Assembly (NCBI RefSeq): GCF_014697425.1
Contig: NZ_JACJRU010000022.1
Location: 1 to 64,000, forward strand
Length of the DNA stretch: 64,000 nt
Source of the DNA: Nostoc sp. FACHB-110
GTDB lineage: Bacteria > Cyanobacteriota > Cyanobacteriia > Cyanobacteriales > Nostocaceae
Direction of reading: 5' to 3'
A program made the position numbers and the translations under genes. Position 1 is the first letter of the stretch; each line of letters starts with the position of its first letter. Positions 7,701 to 17,051 of the stretch are shown piece after piece. Under the pieces are notes generated by a model. The model worked only from the letters and a program-made list of their open reading frames with translations. It did not search any database and had not been told where the DNA came from.

Positions 7701-10550
7701 AGAACTAGGGCAATTACCAGACTGGATAGATAATTCGATTTGCTTACCAATCATTAATGGCATGAAGTTAGGAGAACCCATATAGGCAGCAGGGACAAGA
7801 ACTGTCAAAAGCTCCATCGCGGCTAACAGATGTGGATCGCTCATAGTTGGTAGATCGAGCAATTCTAGAGGTGATTTATCTGTCCAGAGCGATCGCGTTA
7901 GAGCAAAAGCTTGTCCAATATCTGCCTCATTGGGTTGTGCGGGAAATTCAATTCCTAGAGAGCGTAGCACCTGTAATCCAATCTCAATGGCATATAAAAA
8001 TTGCCCCTGAGCTTTAGCACCTAAAAACCGAGTTTGTTGAACTTTGATAGTATCAAGTAAGGTTTTTGCTTGTTGCAATACCACATTTGCCCATTGTTCC
8101 ATCTGCTCAAAATCAGTTTTTACATAGCTGGCTTCGGCAATTTCTTCATAGAGTGCCAGAGTCAGGGGATAATGACTTTGCCAAGCAGTATCAGGCAACA
8201 ATTCTATCCCTGTGCCTAGATAGTTAATGGCTGCATTATAGGCGGTAGCAACTTTAGCTTTGCGTCCAGCCGCGAGATTTAATTCAGCTAAATTTTCTCG
8301 CTCTTGGGGTGTGGTGATGAGGGCAATACCGAAATTTAAATGATTGACAATATCAAATAATCTTTCTTCCTTGTCACTGGAGTGAGAATTTTGTAATAAT
8401 AGCCGACCAATTTGCAGGTGAGTAGTTTGTTTTTGCTCGTCAGCAATCAGTGAATAGGCTGCTTGTTGTACTCGGTCATGTAAAAATTTGTAGGTGACAG
8501 TTTCTTGATTTTCTAATGTCTGTGACTGGGTTTCTTGACCGACATAAAACTTATAAACTTCATTAACAGGTAAAATCAAACCTTCTTGTAATGCTTTCCA
8601 CAATGCAGATGCTGTTTCAATTTGAGATTGTTGGGAAACAATAGCCAAGGTATTTAAATCAAAAGAGTTACCTATACAAGCTGCGAACTGCAAGACATAT
8701 CGAGTTGATTGTGGGAGTTTTTGTAGTTGCAAACTCATAAAAGAAACAACATCATCTGTGACCGCTTGGGTTTTTATTTGGGTGATGTCACATTGCCAGC
8801 ATCCTAACTCAAAATTAAATGTAATTAATCCTTCTTGATGTAGTGCTTTGAGAAATTGTGTGGCAAAAAATGGATTTCCTTGAGTTTTTTGATAGATTAG
8901 TTCAGAAAGATTCTCTGCTAATTCTTCTGGAGATTTGAGTGTATCGGCAACTAACTGATTGACTGTATTTTGAGTTAGTGTTTTTAAAGTAATTGTATTA
9001 ATCTGTGTTTGTTTTTTGTGCAGATCGCTCAAGGTCAACATTAATGGATGTCCTGCTGGAACTTCGTTATCACGGTATGCACCAATTAATAACAGATGAC
9101 TGGTATCAGCCATTAATAACTGGATTAATTTTAATGATGCCGAATCTGCCCATTGCAAATCATCTAAAAACATCACTAAGGGATGTTCTGCACTGGTAAA
9201 TACTTGGGTAAATTTTTGAAATAATAAGTTAAAGCGATTTTCGGCGGCTGTTCCTGATAATTGTACTGCTGGGGGTTGTTTGCCAATAATGTTTTCTAGT
9301 TCAGGTATAACGTCAATGATTACTTGGCCATTGTCGCCAACAGCTTCTAAGATTTTGTGTTTCCATTGCTGAATTTGGACATCATTTTCGGTTAATAGTT
9401 GCGCCATTAAGTCCCGGAAGGCTTGGACAAATGCACTGAGGGGAATATTGCGATTAAATTGGTCGTATTTCCCTTTAATAAAATAACCACGTTGTCTAAC
9501 AATGGGTTTATGTACTTCGTTGACAACGACTGTTTTCCCAATCCCAGAGAAGCCAGCTACTAGCATCATTTCTGTAGCACCCTGACTGACGCGCTCAAAT
9601 GCTTCTAGGAGGGTGTTTACCTCGGTTTCTCTGCCATAGAGTTTATCAGGAATGATGAAGCGATCGCACACATCCCTCTGTGCAATTTTCCAACCCTCAA
9701 TTTTACCCGTTGTTTGCAGTTGCGATAGGCATTGTTCTAAATCATATTTCAAACCCAATGCGCTTTGATAGCGGTATTCGGCATTTTTCGCCATCAATTT
9801 CCTGACAATGGCTGATAATATGGGTGGGATTTGTGGATTGATTTTATGTACTAATGGTGCTGTTTTAGCAATATGGCAATGTACTATCTCCATCGGGTCT
9901 TCAACTGAAAAAGGTAACTCTCCCGTGAGTAGTTCATAAAAAGTTACACCAAGGGAATAAAAATCTGTACGATAATCAATACCCCGGTTCATTCTGCCTG
10001 TCTGTTCTGGAGAAATATAAGCTAATGTTCCTTCTAAGGCATGATTTTTAATTAGGGTTTGGGTTTCTCTGGGTAATAAAGATGCAATACTAAAGTCGAT
10101 TAATTTAACTTGTTGTGTTTCTGGATTAATTAAGATATTGCTGGGTTTGATGTCTTTATGAATAATGCGCTCATGGTAGAGTAAGTCTAGGGTGTTACAT
10201 AGTGCGATCGCTATTTGTAAAAATTGCTGGAGAGATATTTGGGTTTCTCTAATTTGCCACTGTTTCAGAGAAATTCCCCCAAAGTCTTCTAATATCAAGA
10301 CATAACTATTTTCATATACCTCTAAGCTATAAGTTTGAACAATTAAAGGTGAGTTGAGATTCTTGGTTATGGTGTATTGGTTGCGGAATGATAAGAGTTC
10401 ACTGAAGCTGGGATACGTATTTTTCAGTAATTTCATGACTACAGGTAATGAGTCAATTTCTCTATATCCCCGGTAAACTAATGTTCTCGCACCATTGTAA
10501 ATTTCTTCTGTGATTTGATATCCAGGAATACTGATCAGAGTAGCCGCCAT
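4752..10550 (-). CDS. Ser/Thr kinase-AAA ATPase-GAF-PAS-histidine kinase hybrid (HstK-like)
   Basis: A 1932-residue multidomain sensor of the type known in Anabaena (HstK). In order: a Ser/Thr kinase (about 10-260; HKDIKPSN catalytic loop, DFS in place of DFG, SPEQTGR activation segment); a predicted AAA/NACHT-like ATPase (Walker A AGFSGIGKT about 335, Walker B MFLDD about 465); a long helical TPR-like region (about 700-1230); a GAF domain (about 1340-1480); a PAS domain (about 1510-1620); and a histidine kinase with H-box VAHEMNNPLG (about 1680), N-box NILANAIDAL, and G-boxes DNGKGMSE and GTGLGLAIA. I chose the ATG at 10550 (MAATLISIPGY), the usual start of this family, over an upstream TTG. 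The missing DFG glycine is common in these proteins. The signal sensed is unknown. No response regulator is adjacent. Confidence 0.9.
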   Translation of the reverse strand: MAATLISIPGYQITEEIYNGARTLVYRGYREIDSLPVVMKLLKNTYPSFSELLSFRNQYTITKNLNSPLIVQTYSLEVYENSYVLILEDFGGISLKQWQIRETQISLQQFLQIAIALCNTLDLLYHERIIHKDIKPSNILINPETQQVKLIDFSIASLLPRETQTLIKNHALEGTLAYISPEQTGRMNRGIDYRTDFYSLGVTFYELLTGELPFSVEDPMEIVHCHIAKTAPLVHKINPQIPPILSAIVRKLMAKNAEYRYQSALGLKYDLEQCLSQLQTTGKIEGWKIAQRDVCDRFIIPDKLYGRETEVNTLLEAFERVSQGATEMMLVAGFSGIGKTVVVNEVHKPIVRQRGYFIKGKYDQFNRNIPLSAFVQAFRDLMAQLLTENDVQIQQWKHKILEAVGDNGQVIIDVIPELENIIGKQPPAVQLSGTAAENRFNLLFQKFTQVFTSAEHPLVMFLDDLQWADSASLKLIQLLMADTSHLLLIGAYRDNEVPAGHPLMLTLSDLHKKQTQINTITLKTLTQNTVNQLVADTLKSPEELAENLSELIYQKTQGNPFFATQFLKALHQEGLITFNFELGCWQCDITQIKTQAVTDDVVSFMSLQLQKLPQSTRYVLQFAACIGNSFDLNTLAIVSQQSQIETASALWKALQEGLILPVNEVYKFYVGQETQSQTLENQETVTYKFLHDRVQQAAYSLIADEQKQTTHLQIGRLLLQNSHSSDKEERLFDIVNHLNFGIALITTPQERENLAELNLAAGRKAKVATAYNAAINYLGTGIELLPDTAWQSHYPLTLALYEEIAEASYVKTDFEQMEQWANVVLQQAKTLLDTIKVQQTRFLGAKAQGQFLYAIEIGLQVLRSLGIEFPAQPNEADIGQAFALTRSLWTDKSPLELLDLPTMSDPHLLAAMELLTVLVPAAYMGSPNFMPLMIGKQIELSIQSGNCPSSIFSYVDYGLVLCGIVGDIDNGYLFGELALSLLEQIQLTRFKSRSWYVVHHFIKHWKTPLAEVLPPLQEAYTSGLETGEVETACFNAAAYCYYSYHAGQELTELAQKMNTYLNTIHQYKQTGTGYWLEIYQQTVFNLLGRTEIPYHLTGTIFDFHKSLPELQATNQRSALLMSHLNQMFLYYLFGKEAEAVQLSDQAAQYIDGGVAMFVIPLYSFYDALIQLTQYAAASTKERQTILLRVQQHQDKLQHWANLGACNHLHRWELVAAEHHRVLGNKIEAIECYDGAISLAKDNKFIQDEALANELAAKFYLDWGREKFAISYMQEAYYCYARWGAKAKVEDLEKRYPLLLKLIIEQKEIHLHPWETITSLPLPLKSILTPGDITSTNTGISDVLDFASVLKAAQTISSNIELDELITNLTQIILQNSGADKSALILNQDDVLQIRAITSINAEINSLQTIISAESLDEYQDIPVKIINYVKNTQQTIVIDNCQTDIPGLIGEYMLTYQPQSVLCTPILNQGNLVGIVYLESRAAAGVFTQERLQTIQILSAQAAIALENARLYQQMQQAMEKALLNQISIDQTNVSVWWIEPDGRIFYVNDATCKGLGYRKEEMISKYIFEFDPVFPKESWPEHWQDICEQGSFTLESYHRHKSGNIYPVEVNVNYVKFKDKEYNFVFTKDISERKQAEAEILQKSQELATALQELQQANLQIVQSEKMSALGNLVAGVAHEMNNPLGFIYATLQQTKPAFADIVQHLELYQATLPNPGDEIRHHAEEIDLDYTLEDLPQMLDAMVMACDRLKNISTSLRTFSRADKDYKVPFNLHEGIDSTILILKHRLKANEQRPAIEVITEYGHLPQIECFPGQLNQVFMNILANAIDALDESNTGKSFAEIQAHPNRIQITTLIADKSVKILIADNGKGMSEEVKQKIFDHLFTTKGVGKGTGLGLAIAKQIVEDTHGGKLSCNSVVGEGTEFMIEIPM

Positions 10551-10895
10551 ATCTATACAAGCCTCAAAATCTCTGATTTTATTATTCCCGTATACCAACA
10601 AAATTTAACTAGTCAAAAAATATATACGTGTTTTGGTATTTTCTGGCTCATAACTCAGACTACTAAGCTATTGCAAATTGAGGTCGCAGGAAAGCAGGGG
10701 GAAAGAATTAAAAACCAATGATTTGTATCAAGTTTGGTGTGAAATGGTATTACCTTTCGCAAGAAGTGAGTAAAAGCTCTCTTGTTGAGGAAGTTTAATC
10801 CGATTCATCCAAGAAGTCTAGTTTTTGAAAAAATCACAGCGATTAGCCAATAATTTGTAAAAAAAATACTTTATTGATTCATTTATTAAGCAATA

Positions 10896-11522
10896 TTATT
10901 GAGAAAATGCTTGTCTTTTAGCATGAATGTTTTTCATGTGTTTTTTGACTGTATTAATAGTAATGTAGAGTTTCTCGGCAATTTCTTTGTAGCTATATTT
11001 ACCCCGATAAAGAACCCATATTTCGGCTTCGCGTGGGGTAAGATCGTATTTTTTGACTTCAGCGATCGCTGTATTTTTTAAAGATTCATATCTATTTTGG
11101 ATTGTCACTACAAAGCAAGGATAGGGGAAGCTATGAGAATCAAGTAATCTTACCCGAATATGAAACGTAATGGAATCATTAAGGACAATTTCATCAGAGA
11201 TAAATGTTGATGATTCCAATAAGTAATTTTGTTGATTAACTAATAATTTGCAAAGTTTCCAGATAGAATAGGGAATAATTTGAGAATTGAGGTTATTGTG
11301 ATTGAGTTGATAGCAAAACTGATAAGCAGCGACATTGGCATGAAGCAGTTTTCCTGTTTGGCTAATAATTAATATGCCGTCTTCTAAACCTTCTAGAACT
11401 TCTCGTAAAAAATTGTTTGCTTGCCAGTAATTATTAACATAATTTTGTGGTGTTGCAGATTGAATCTGTTTTGGAACTACGGTTTTGTTGAGGATAGATT
11501 GATTAGAACCTCGAATCAGCAT
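10896..11522 (-). CDS. PAS-LuxR family transcriptional regulator
   Basis: A 208-residue DNA-binding protein. The C-terminal LuxR/GerE helix-turn-helix spans about 150-205 (LTPREAEIWVL, then YSYKEIAEKLYITINTVKKHMKNI). The N-terminal part resembles a PAS domain (LEGLEDGILIISQTGKLLHAN, about 45-65). There is no phospho-acceptor receiver domain. It lies upstream of and co-oriented with the large hybrid kinase, with a 345-nt gap to the chosen kinase start, so a functional link is possible but an operon is uncertain. Confidence 0.85.
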   Translation of the reverse strand: MLIRGSNQSILNKTVVPKQIQSATPQNYVNNYWQANNFLREVLEGLEDGILIISQTGKLLHANVAAYQFCYQLNHNNLNSQIIPYSIWKLCKLLVNQQNYLLESSTFISDEIVLNDSITFHIRVRLLDSHSFPYPCFVVTIQNRYESLKNTAIAEVKKYDLTPREAEIWVLYRGKYSYKEIAEKLYITINTVKKHMKNIHAKRQAFSQ

Positions 11523-12255
11523 ACAATTTTTCTATAATTTAAGTTGCAAAGTTTTATTCGACAGCCTTGTTGGCAACAACTTTTAAATACAATATTGAAA
11601 ATGTATATTTCGGACATAATTTACTCTAAAAAATATGCCAAAAGATAGATTAAAAGTCTAATTTATTACTTTTCTTGGCGATTAGAAATCGCGCGCTATT
11701 GAGGGAGTCGGGGAACCCGCTCAACGCAATGGCTTGGCTACACAGACAAAACCCCTGACGCTCCTGCGTCGCTCTAAGCGAAGCTATGTCGTCAAGCTTT
11801 ACGCTCCACTAACGGGTTCGCCAGTCGCCTGCGGAGGGAAATCCCACCAAGAGTGCTGGTCTCACCACCTGCGTGGGTTCAAAACCATTGATTTTTCATA
11901 AGTTCGCGCAGGTGGTCACTGAGCTTGTCGAAGTGCGGACTTTGTTTGTATAGTAGCGAATTATATTTGCCCAAAACTTTTAAAACATCCTCTCTGTAAG
12001 TCGCATTACCGCAACATAAGCTTGAATCATCAACCAGACACAAAGCGCAAATTTATCCCCGTCCTCATCGCCTTTAGATTTACTTGAGAAATAGCCTCTA
12101 AAGTTCGTTAAAATTACTTTTGATATTTTAGTAATGCCTACCCTCCTCTGTGCCTCTGCGGGTCGATAATTTATTCACACAACCTATTGCTAAATTTTCA
12201 TTAATTGATACACTTGTTCTTCATTAGCCATTAGCCCAGTGAACCAGCGCCTAAT
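11523..12255. other. gene-free region rich in dispersed repeats
   Basis: No coding sequence is supported in these 733 bases upstream of smc. The left 150 nt are A/T-rich and should contain the LuxR-gene promoter (minus strand). Positions 11690-11965 are a mosaic of G/C-richer Nostoc-type repeats, including the palindrome-like GTCACTGAGCTTGTCGAAGTG (11915-11935). The last 150 nt are A/T-rich and should hold the smc promoter. Confidence 0.6.
11738..11963 (+). repeat. dispersed repeat, copy 1
   Basis: CTACACAGACAAAACC (11738-11753), TGCGTGGGTT (11871-11880) and GTAGCGAATTA (11953-11963) occur in the same order, on the opposite strand, at 18484-18575. This copy carries extra inserted sequence between the first two blocks, including an inverted repeat of the GCTCTAAGCGAAGC type. 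Confidence 0.5.
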
Positions 12256-15200
12256 ATGGTGTACGTCAAGCGCGTGGAACTTACCAACTTCAAATCCTTC
12301 GGCGGTACTACTTCAGTCCCTTTGCTGCCGGGGTTTACTGTCATATCTGGGCCGAATGGTTCCGGTAAGTCGAATATTTTGGATGCGTTGTTGTTTTGTT
12401 TGGGACTTGCTAGTTCTAAGGGGATGCGAGCTGATCGCTTACCGGATTTGGTAAATAATACTCAAACGGCTAAGGGACGCGCGTCTGTGGAAGCTAGTGT
12501 CACGGTGACGTTTGATTTGACGGGGGAAGAAATTATTTCGCGCAAAGGCGCAAAGGCGCAAAGTGAGGAAGGCGCGGAGGAATTGGAGGAATCACTCATC
12601 GATACAGACTCAGCACTCAGCACTCACACTTCGACTTCGCTCAGTGAACAGCACTCAGCACTTAATGGTGAATGGAGTGTCACAAGACGGTTGCGGGTAA
12701 CTCATCAGGGAACTTACACGTCAAATTACTATATCAATGGTGCGGCTTGTACGTTGACGGAGTTGCATGAGGAGTTGGAGAGTCTGCGGATTTATCCTGA
12801 AGGCTATAACGTGGTGTTGCAAGGGGACGTTACTAGCATTATCTCGATGAATGCTAGGGAAAGGCGGGAAATTATTGATGAGTTGGCGGGGGTGGCGGCG
12901 TTCGATCGCAAAATTCACCAAGCTAAGGGTACGTTAGATGAGGTGAAGGAGAAGGAAGATAGTTGTCGGATTATTGAGACGGAGTTAACTGCACAACGCG
13001 ATCGCCTTTCTCAAGATAGGGCAAAGGCGGAAAAATATCAAAAGTTGCGGACAGAATATCTGCACAAGCAATCTTGGGAAGCGGTGTTATCGTGGCGTTC
13101 GCTGCAAGCACAGCAAGAAAAGTTAGCGACGGAAATTCAAAATGGCGATCGCTCTCATAATGACCTTACACTGCAATTAGAAACGCTAAATGTCGGCATT
13201 ACTCAGAAAACTGCTGAATTAGAAAAGCTTAATGCTCATGTGAAAGCTTTGGGTGAAGAGGAATTATTAGCAGTACAAGCGACTCTCGCTACTCAAGAAG
13301 CGGAACGCAAGCAACTCCAACGTCAGCAAACGGAGTTAGAAACAACTTCCCAAGAAACGGCTAAACGCTTGGTGCAAACTCAGCAGGAAATTCAACAGCA
13401 GCAGCAAGCTTTGGGAGAAATTGCCGAAACCCAGAATGTGGAACGGCAATCGATTGTATATTGTCAACAGCAACGGGATGAGGCGGAACAAGCACTGCAA
13501 AAATCCCGTGAAGCCGCCGCCGAAATCGCCACCGCCTCGGAAGCTTGGGTACAGCAACAAACTGCACTGAACCGTCAAATTGAAACTTTGTTGCAAACTC
13601 TGGAACCGCAGCGCACAGAGCAAGCACAATTAAGAGAACGGAATAGTCAGCTACAAGAATTAATTCACGAACAAACTGAGTTAATTGCCACTTTAGAACC
13701 ACAATTAGCAGAAAAGCAAGCTGAGTGTGTGCGAGTGGAGACAGAATTTAACGCCTCTAGTGAACCTATCCAAAATTTAGCCCAAAATCTGGCGGCGACG
13801 GAACAGGAATTACAAATTCAGCAAGACACACAAAAGCGGCTTTCTAGTGAACAACGGGAAAAACAACGCCAGCTAGATAAAATTGAGGCGCAAACCCAAG
13901 CACAACAAGAAGTCCAAGGGACGCAAGCCAGTAAGGTAATTATCCAGTCGGGGATGCCTGGGGTTTGTGGTTTGGTGGTACATTTGGGACGGGTGGAACC
14001 CCGTTTTCAGTTGGCGTTGGAAATTGCGGCTGGTGCGCGGCTGGGACATATCGTAGTTGATGATGATGGGATAGCTGCGGCTGGGATTGAATTGCTGAAG
14101 CAAAAACGCGCCGGGAGAGCGACATTTTTACCCTTAAATAAGATTCAGGCTCCGAGAATTACCCAAGATGCAACTTTGCGGTTAGCTAGCGGCTTTGTCA
14201 GTTATGCTGTGAACTTAGTTGAATGCGATCGCCGTTATAAAGATGTATTTAACTATGTTTTTGGTAACACTGTTGTATTCTCCACCTTAGAACAGGCGCG
14301 GAAAAACCTCGGTTTATATCGCATCGTCACTTTAGATGGGGAATTATTAGAAACCAGTGGTGCAATGACTGGTGGAAGTACAAATCAGCGTTCATCGTTG
14401 CGCTTTGGTACAGGGGAAGCGGCGGAATCAGATGAAGCCATTGCGTTGAAAAGTCGCTTGACAGATATAGAAAGAATTTTAGATCGTTGTATTGATGCGA
14501 TCGCTTCTTTATCCAGCAAAACCAAACAACTCACCCAAGAACTCACCGAAGCTCGTCAAGCACGCCGCGAACAGCAATTGCAATTAGAACAGTTGCAAAA
14601 AGATATTAAAGCTTTGACGACGCAGTTAGATGGAACGCGATCGCAACTTGCCCAAAATATCGAAAAATTCTCCGCCGCCCAATCTCGCCTAGAAATTTTG
14701 GATAAAGATTTACCAGGGCAAGAAGCGCAATTACAACAACTGCGTCATGTTTTAGCAGAATTAGAAGCATCCCAAACGCCTAGCGAATGGCAGCAAATTC
14801 AAGCGGTAATTAAAACCCAAGAGCAACAATTACAACAACGGGAATCCGCATTACGGGAAGCGGAACAACGGCTGAAAAACTTAGAAAATCAGCAACAGCG
14901 TTTACAAGAACGCATCCAAGAAGCTGAACAAAAAATTAATCAGTATCATCAAGAACAAGCAAGTTCTCAGCAGAAACTCCAAACCCTCAGCACCCAACAC
15001 ACAGCACTCAGCACGCAAATCACCGAAACTCGCGCCAAACTCAGCGAAATGGAAAAAAGTTTGGGTGAAGAAAAGGTAAAACGTGATGCGATAGAACAAG
15101 AAGTGCGATCGCATTTACTCCGTCAGCAACAATTAGAATGGGAGCTAGAAAAACTGCAAGAAACCCAGCAAAAGCGGCGCGAAGAACTAGAAGCGTTGCA

Positions 15201-15927
15201 AAATCAATTGCGAGAACTGCTGCCGGAATTGCCCAGCCCTTTACCGGAAGTACCAGAACAGGTAGATTTAGAAGAATTGCAGAAAGAATTGCGATCGCTT
15301 GCCAAACGCCTGCAAGCAATGGAACCTGTAAATATGCTGGCGTTAGAAGAATACGAACGCACCCAAAACCGCCTACAAGAACTCACAGAAAAATTACAAA
15401 CCTTAGAAGCCGAACGCACGGAATTATTATTAAGAATTGAAAACTTTACCACACTGCGACAACGCGCCTTTAAAGAAGCCTTTGACGCAGTAAACGAAAA
15501 CTTCCAATCAATTTTCGCCACCCTCTCAGAAGGCGACGGCTACCTGCAACTTGATGATCCTGAAGATCCCTTTAACAGTGGTTTAAACTTAGTCGCCCAC
15601 CCCAAAGGTAAACCAGTACAGCGACTTGCTTCCATGTCTGGGGGTGAAAAATCCCTCACCGCCTTAAGCTTTATTTTCGCCCTGCAACGCTACCGTCCAT
15701 CACCTTTTTATGCCTTTGATGAAGTAGATATGTTTTTAGACGGGGCAAACGTAGAACGATTAGCTAGAATGATCAAACAACAGGCACAACTGGCACAGTT
15801 CATAGTTGTGAGTTTGCGTCGTCCGATGATAGAATCAGCCGAACGCACCATTGGCGTTACTCAAGCACGAGGCGCTTACACCCAAGTTTTGGGAATTAAG
15901 TTAACATCCTCGAATACATCTGCTTGA
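12256..15927 (+). CDS. smc: chromosome segregation protein SMC
   Basis: A 1223-residue SMC ATPase, which organises and segregates the chromosome as a dimer with ScpA/ScpB on the nucleoid. It starts MVYVKRVELTNFKSFGG. Walker A GPNGSGKSN is at about 34-42. The coiled-coil arm (about 210-560 and 730-1050, Gln/Glu-rich) is split by a hinge (about 560-690, GVCGLVVHLGRVEPRFQLAL). The ABC signature MSGGEKSLTALS is near 1128 and Walker B FYAFDEVDMFLD near 1154. Unusual: about 45 residues of repeat-like sequence lie in the N-terminal ATPase head (about 94-139; see separate entry), making this protein longer there than a standard SMC. The gene is followed 58 nt later by a co-oriented PRC-barrel gene. 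Confidence 0.96.
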   Translation: MVYVKRVELTNFKSFGGTTSVPLLPGFTVISGPNGSGKSNILDALLFCLGLASSKGMRADRLPDLVNNTQTAKGRASVEASVTVTFDLTGEEIISRKGAKAQSEEGAEELEESLIDTDSALSTHTSTSLSEQHSALNGEWSVTRRLRVTHQGTYTSNYYINGAACTLTELHEELESLRIYPEGYNVVLQGDVTSIISMNARERREIIDELAGVAAFDRKIHQAKGTLDEVKEKEDSCRIIETELTAQRDRLSQDRAKAEKYQKLRTEYLHKQSWEAVLSWRSLQAQQEKLATEIQNGDRSHNDLTLQLETLNVGITQKTAELEKLNAHVKALGEEELLAVQATLATQEAERKQLQRQQTELETTSQETAKRLVQTQQEIQQQQQALGEIAETQNVERQSIVYCQQQRDEAEQALQKSREAAAEIATASEAWVQQQTALNRQIETLLQTLEPQRTEQAQLRERNSQLQELIHEQTELIATLEPQLAEKQAECVRVETEFNASSEPIQNLAQNLAATEQELQIQQDTQKRLSSEQREKQRQLDKIEAQTQAQQEVQGTQASKVIIQSGMPGVCGLVVHLGRVEPRFQLALEIAAGARLGHIVVDDDGIAAAGIELLKQKRAGRATFLPLNKIQAPRITQDATLRLASGFVSYAVNLVECDRRYKDVFNYVFGNTVVFSTLEQARKNLGLYRIVTLDGELLETSGAMTGGSTNQRSSLRFGTGEAAESDEAIALKSRLTDIERILDRCIDAIASLSSKTKQLTQELTEARQARREQQLQLEQLQKDIKALTTQLDGTRSQLAQNIEKFSAAQSRLEILDKDLPGQEAQLQQLRHVLAELEASQTPSEWQQIQAVIKTQEQQLQQRESALREAEQRLKNLENQQQRLQERIQEAEQKINQYHQEQASSQQKLQTLSTQHTALSTQITETRAKLSEMEKSLGEEKVKRDAIEQEVRSHLLRQQQLEWELEKLQETQQKRREELEALQNQLRELLPELPSPLPEVPEQVDLEELQKELRSLAKRLQAMEPVNMLALEEYERTQNRLQELTEKLQTLEAERTELLLRIENFTTLRQRAFKEAFDAVNENFQSIFATLSEGDGYLQLDDPEDPFNSGLNLVAHPKGKPVQRLASMSGGEKSLTALSFIFALQRYRPSPFYAFDEVDMFLDGANVERLARMIKQQAQLAQFIVVSLRRPMIESAERTIGVTQARGAYTQVLGIKLTSSNTSA
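12536..12672 (+). repeat. in-frame repeat-derived insertion in smc
   Basis: Between the conserved blocks VTFDLT and EWSVTRRLRV lies about 137 nt composed of tandem CGCAAAGG units (12541-12562), a GACTCAGCACTCAGCACTCA tract, and a CACTTCGACTTCGCTCAGTG palindrome (12627-12646). The frame stays open and encodes Ser/Glu/Ala/Thr-rich sequence. The palindrome belongs to the same family as the intergenic CACTGAGCTTGTCGAAGTG at 11917. A smaller CAGCACTCAGCAC tract recurs at about 15003-15015 in the coiled coil. Confidence 0.65.
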
Positions 15928-15985
15928 ATCTTTGTTAATAATAGTGTATAGATAAACCGGATTCGAGATCAGGACTCGGTATAGA

Positions 15986-16969
15986 ATGACCTCTGAACAG
16001 ATAATTAGGCGTTCCGACTTATTAAATACTCAGGTGATTACCCGCGACAACGCCAAGCGGCTAGGGATTGTGAATCAAATCTGGGTTGATATCGATCAAA
16101 GGGAGGTTGTGGCTCTTGGTTTACGAGACAGCCTGATCTCTATCTCTGGACTGCCACGCTATATGTACCTTAGTAGTATCAACCAAATTGGTGATGCCAT
16201 CCTGGTTGATAACGAAGATGTCATCGAAGATATTGATATTGAAGCTTTCAGTAATCTGATTAACTGGGAAGTAATTACAGAAACAGGTGAAGTCTTAGGT
16301 AGAGTGCGGGGCTTTAAGTTTGATGGTATATCAGGGAAGCTGCACTCAATAATTATTGCTTCTTTGGGAGTACCGCAAATTCCCGACCAATTTCTCAGCA
16401 CCTACGAAATTTCCATCGATGAAGTTGTCAGCACAGGCCCCAGCAGATTAATTGTGTTTGAAGGAGCCGAAGAACGTACAACCCAATTAACAGTAGGCGT
16501 TTTAGAGCGTTTAGGTATCGGTAAACCACCTTGGGAACGCGATGCAGAAGAAGAATATGGTTATTCTGCACCGCGCACAATTGCACCACCAAATCAACTA
16601 CCGAGCGGCACACCATTACAACCACCCAAGCCCAAAGTTCGCACCCCCGAACCCGTAGCCCGGGAAGAAGAATGGAACGAAGACTACGTAGAAGAAGAAA
16701 GACCACGGCGCGAAGTTATGCGAGCGCGACAATATGAGTCTATCCGCTACGAAGAAGAAGAAGAAGAAGAAGATAACTGGAGCGAAGCTACAGGCCGCGA
16801 CAGATATCAACAACCACCCAAGTACGAAACCAAAGCCTACACCGACGATTACGATGATTATGACGACGATGTAGAAGGCGACGCTTGGGAAGATGCACCA
16901 AAACCCGTGAACATTCCCAAGAAAGTCAAAGAAAGGCAGCCAGAATACGAAGAAGAAGGCGGATATTAA
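15986..16969 (+). CDS. PRC-barrel domain protein with acidic tail
   Basis: A 327-residue protein with two PRC-barrel-like units (about 5-85 and 88-165), recognisable from RRSDLLNTQVITRDNAKRLG and the second unit NWEVITETGEVLGRVRG. The C-terminal third (about 190-327) is a low-complexity Pro/Glu/Asp/Tyr-rich tail, with a run of seven Glu and DDYDDYDDD, probably disordered. PRC barrels act in photosynthetic reaction-centre assembly and in RNA processing; the role of this cyanobacterial version is unknown. It follows smc by 58 nt on the same strand, suggesting co-transcription, and ends at a strong terminator. Confidence 0.8.
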   Translation: MTSEQIIRRSDLLNTQVITRDNAKRLGIVNQIWVDIDQREVVALGLRDSLISISGLPRYMYLSSINQIGDAILVDNEDVIEDIDIEAFSNLINWEVITETGEVLGRVRGFKFDGISGKLHSIIIASLGVPQIPDQFLSTYEISIDEVVSTGPSRLIVFEGAEERTTQLTVGVLERLGIGKPPWERDAEEEYGYSAPRTIAPPNQLPSGTPLQPPKPKVRTPEPVAREEEWNEDYVEEERPRREVMRARQYESIRYEEEEEEEDNWSEATGRDRYQQPPKYETKAYTDDYDDYDDDVEGDAWEDAPKPVNIPKKVKERQPEYEEEGGY

Positions 16970-16974
16970 TTTTC

Positions 16975-17002
16975 AACCCCTCCTAAGTTATCAGGAGGGG
17001 TT
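16975..17002 (+). terminator. intrinsic terminator of the smc-PRC operon
   Basis: AACCCCTCCT (16975-16984) pairs perfectly with AGGAGGGGTT (16993-17002) around an 8-nt loop, followed by AATTTTCT. It sits just after the PRC-barrel stop codon and between convergent genes. Confidence 0.75.
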
Positions 17003-17051
17003 AATTTTCTGTAGTCAGAATGAAGACAATTTTAATAGAGGCGTACAGAAT

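Noticed and set aside
10551..10601. Upstream extension of the large hybrid kinase
   Set aside because: The extra 17 codons start with TTG and precede an ATG that begins the usual MAATLISIPGY N-terminus, so the shorter form is preferred.
13336..13702. Overlapping minus-strand frames inside smc
   Set aside because: They lie wholly within the well-supported smc coding sequence, overlap one another in different frames and are low-complexity shadows of the coiled coil.
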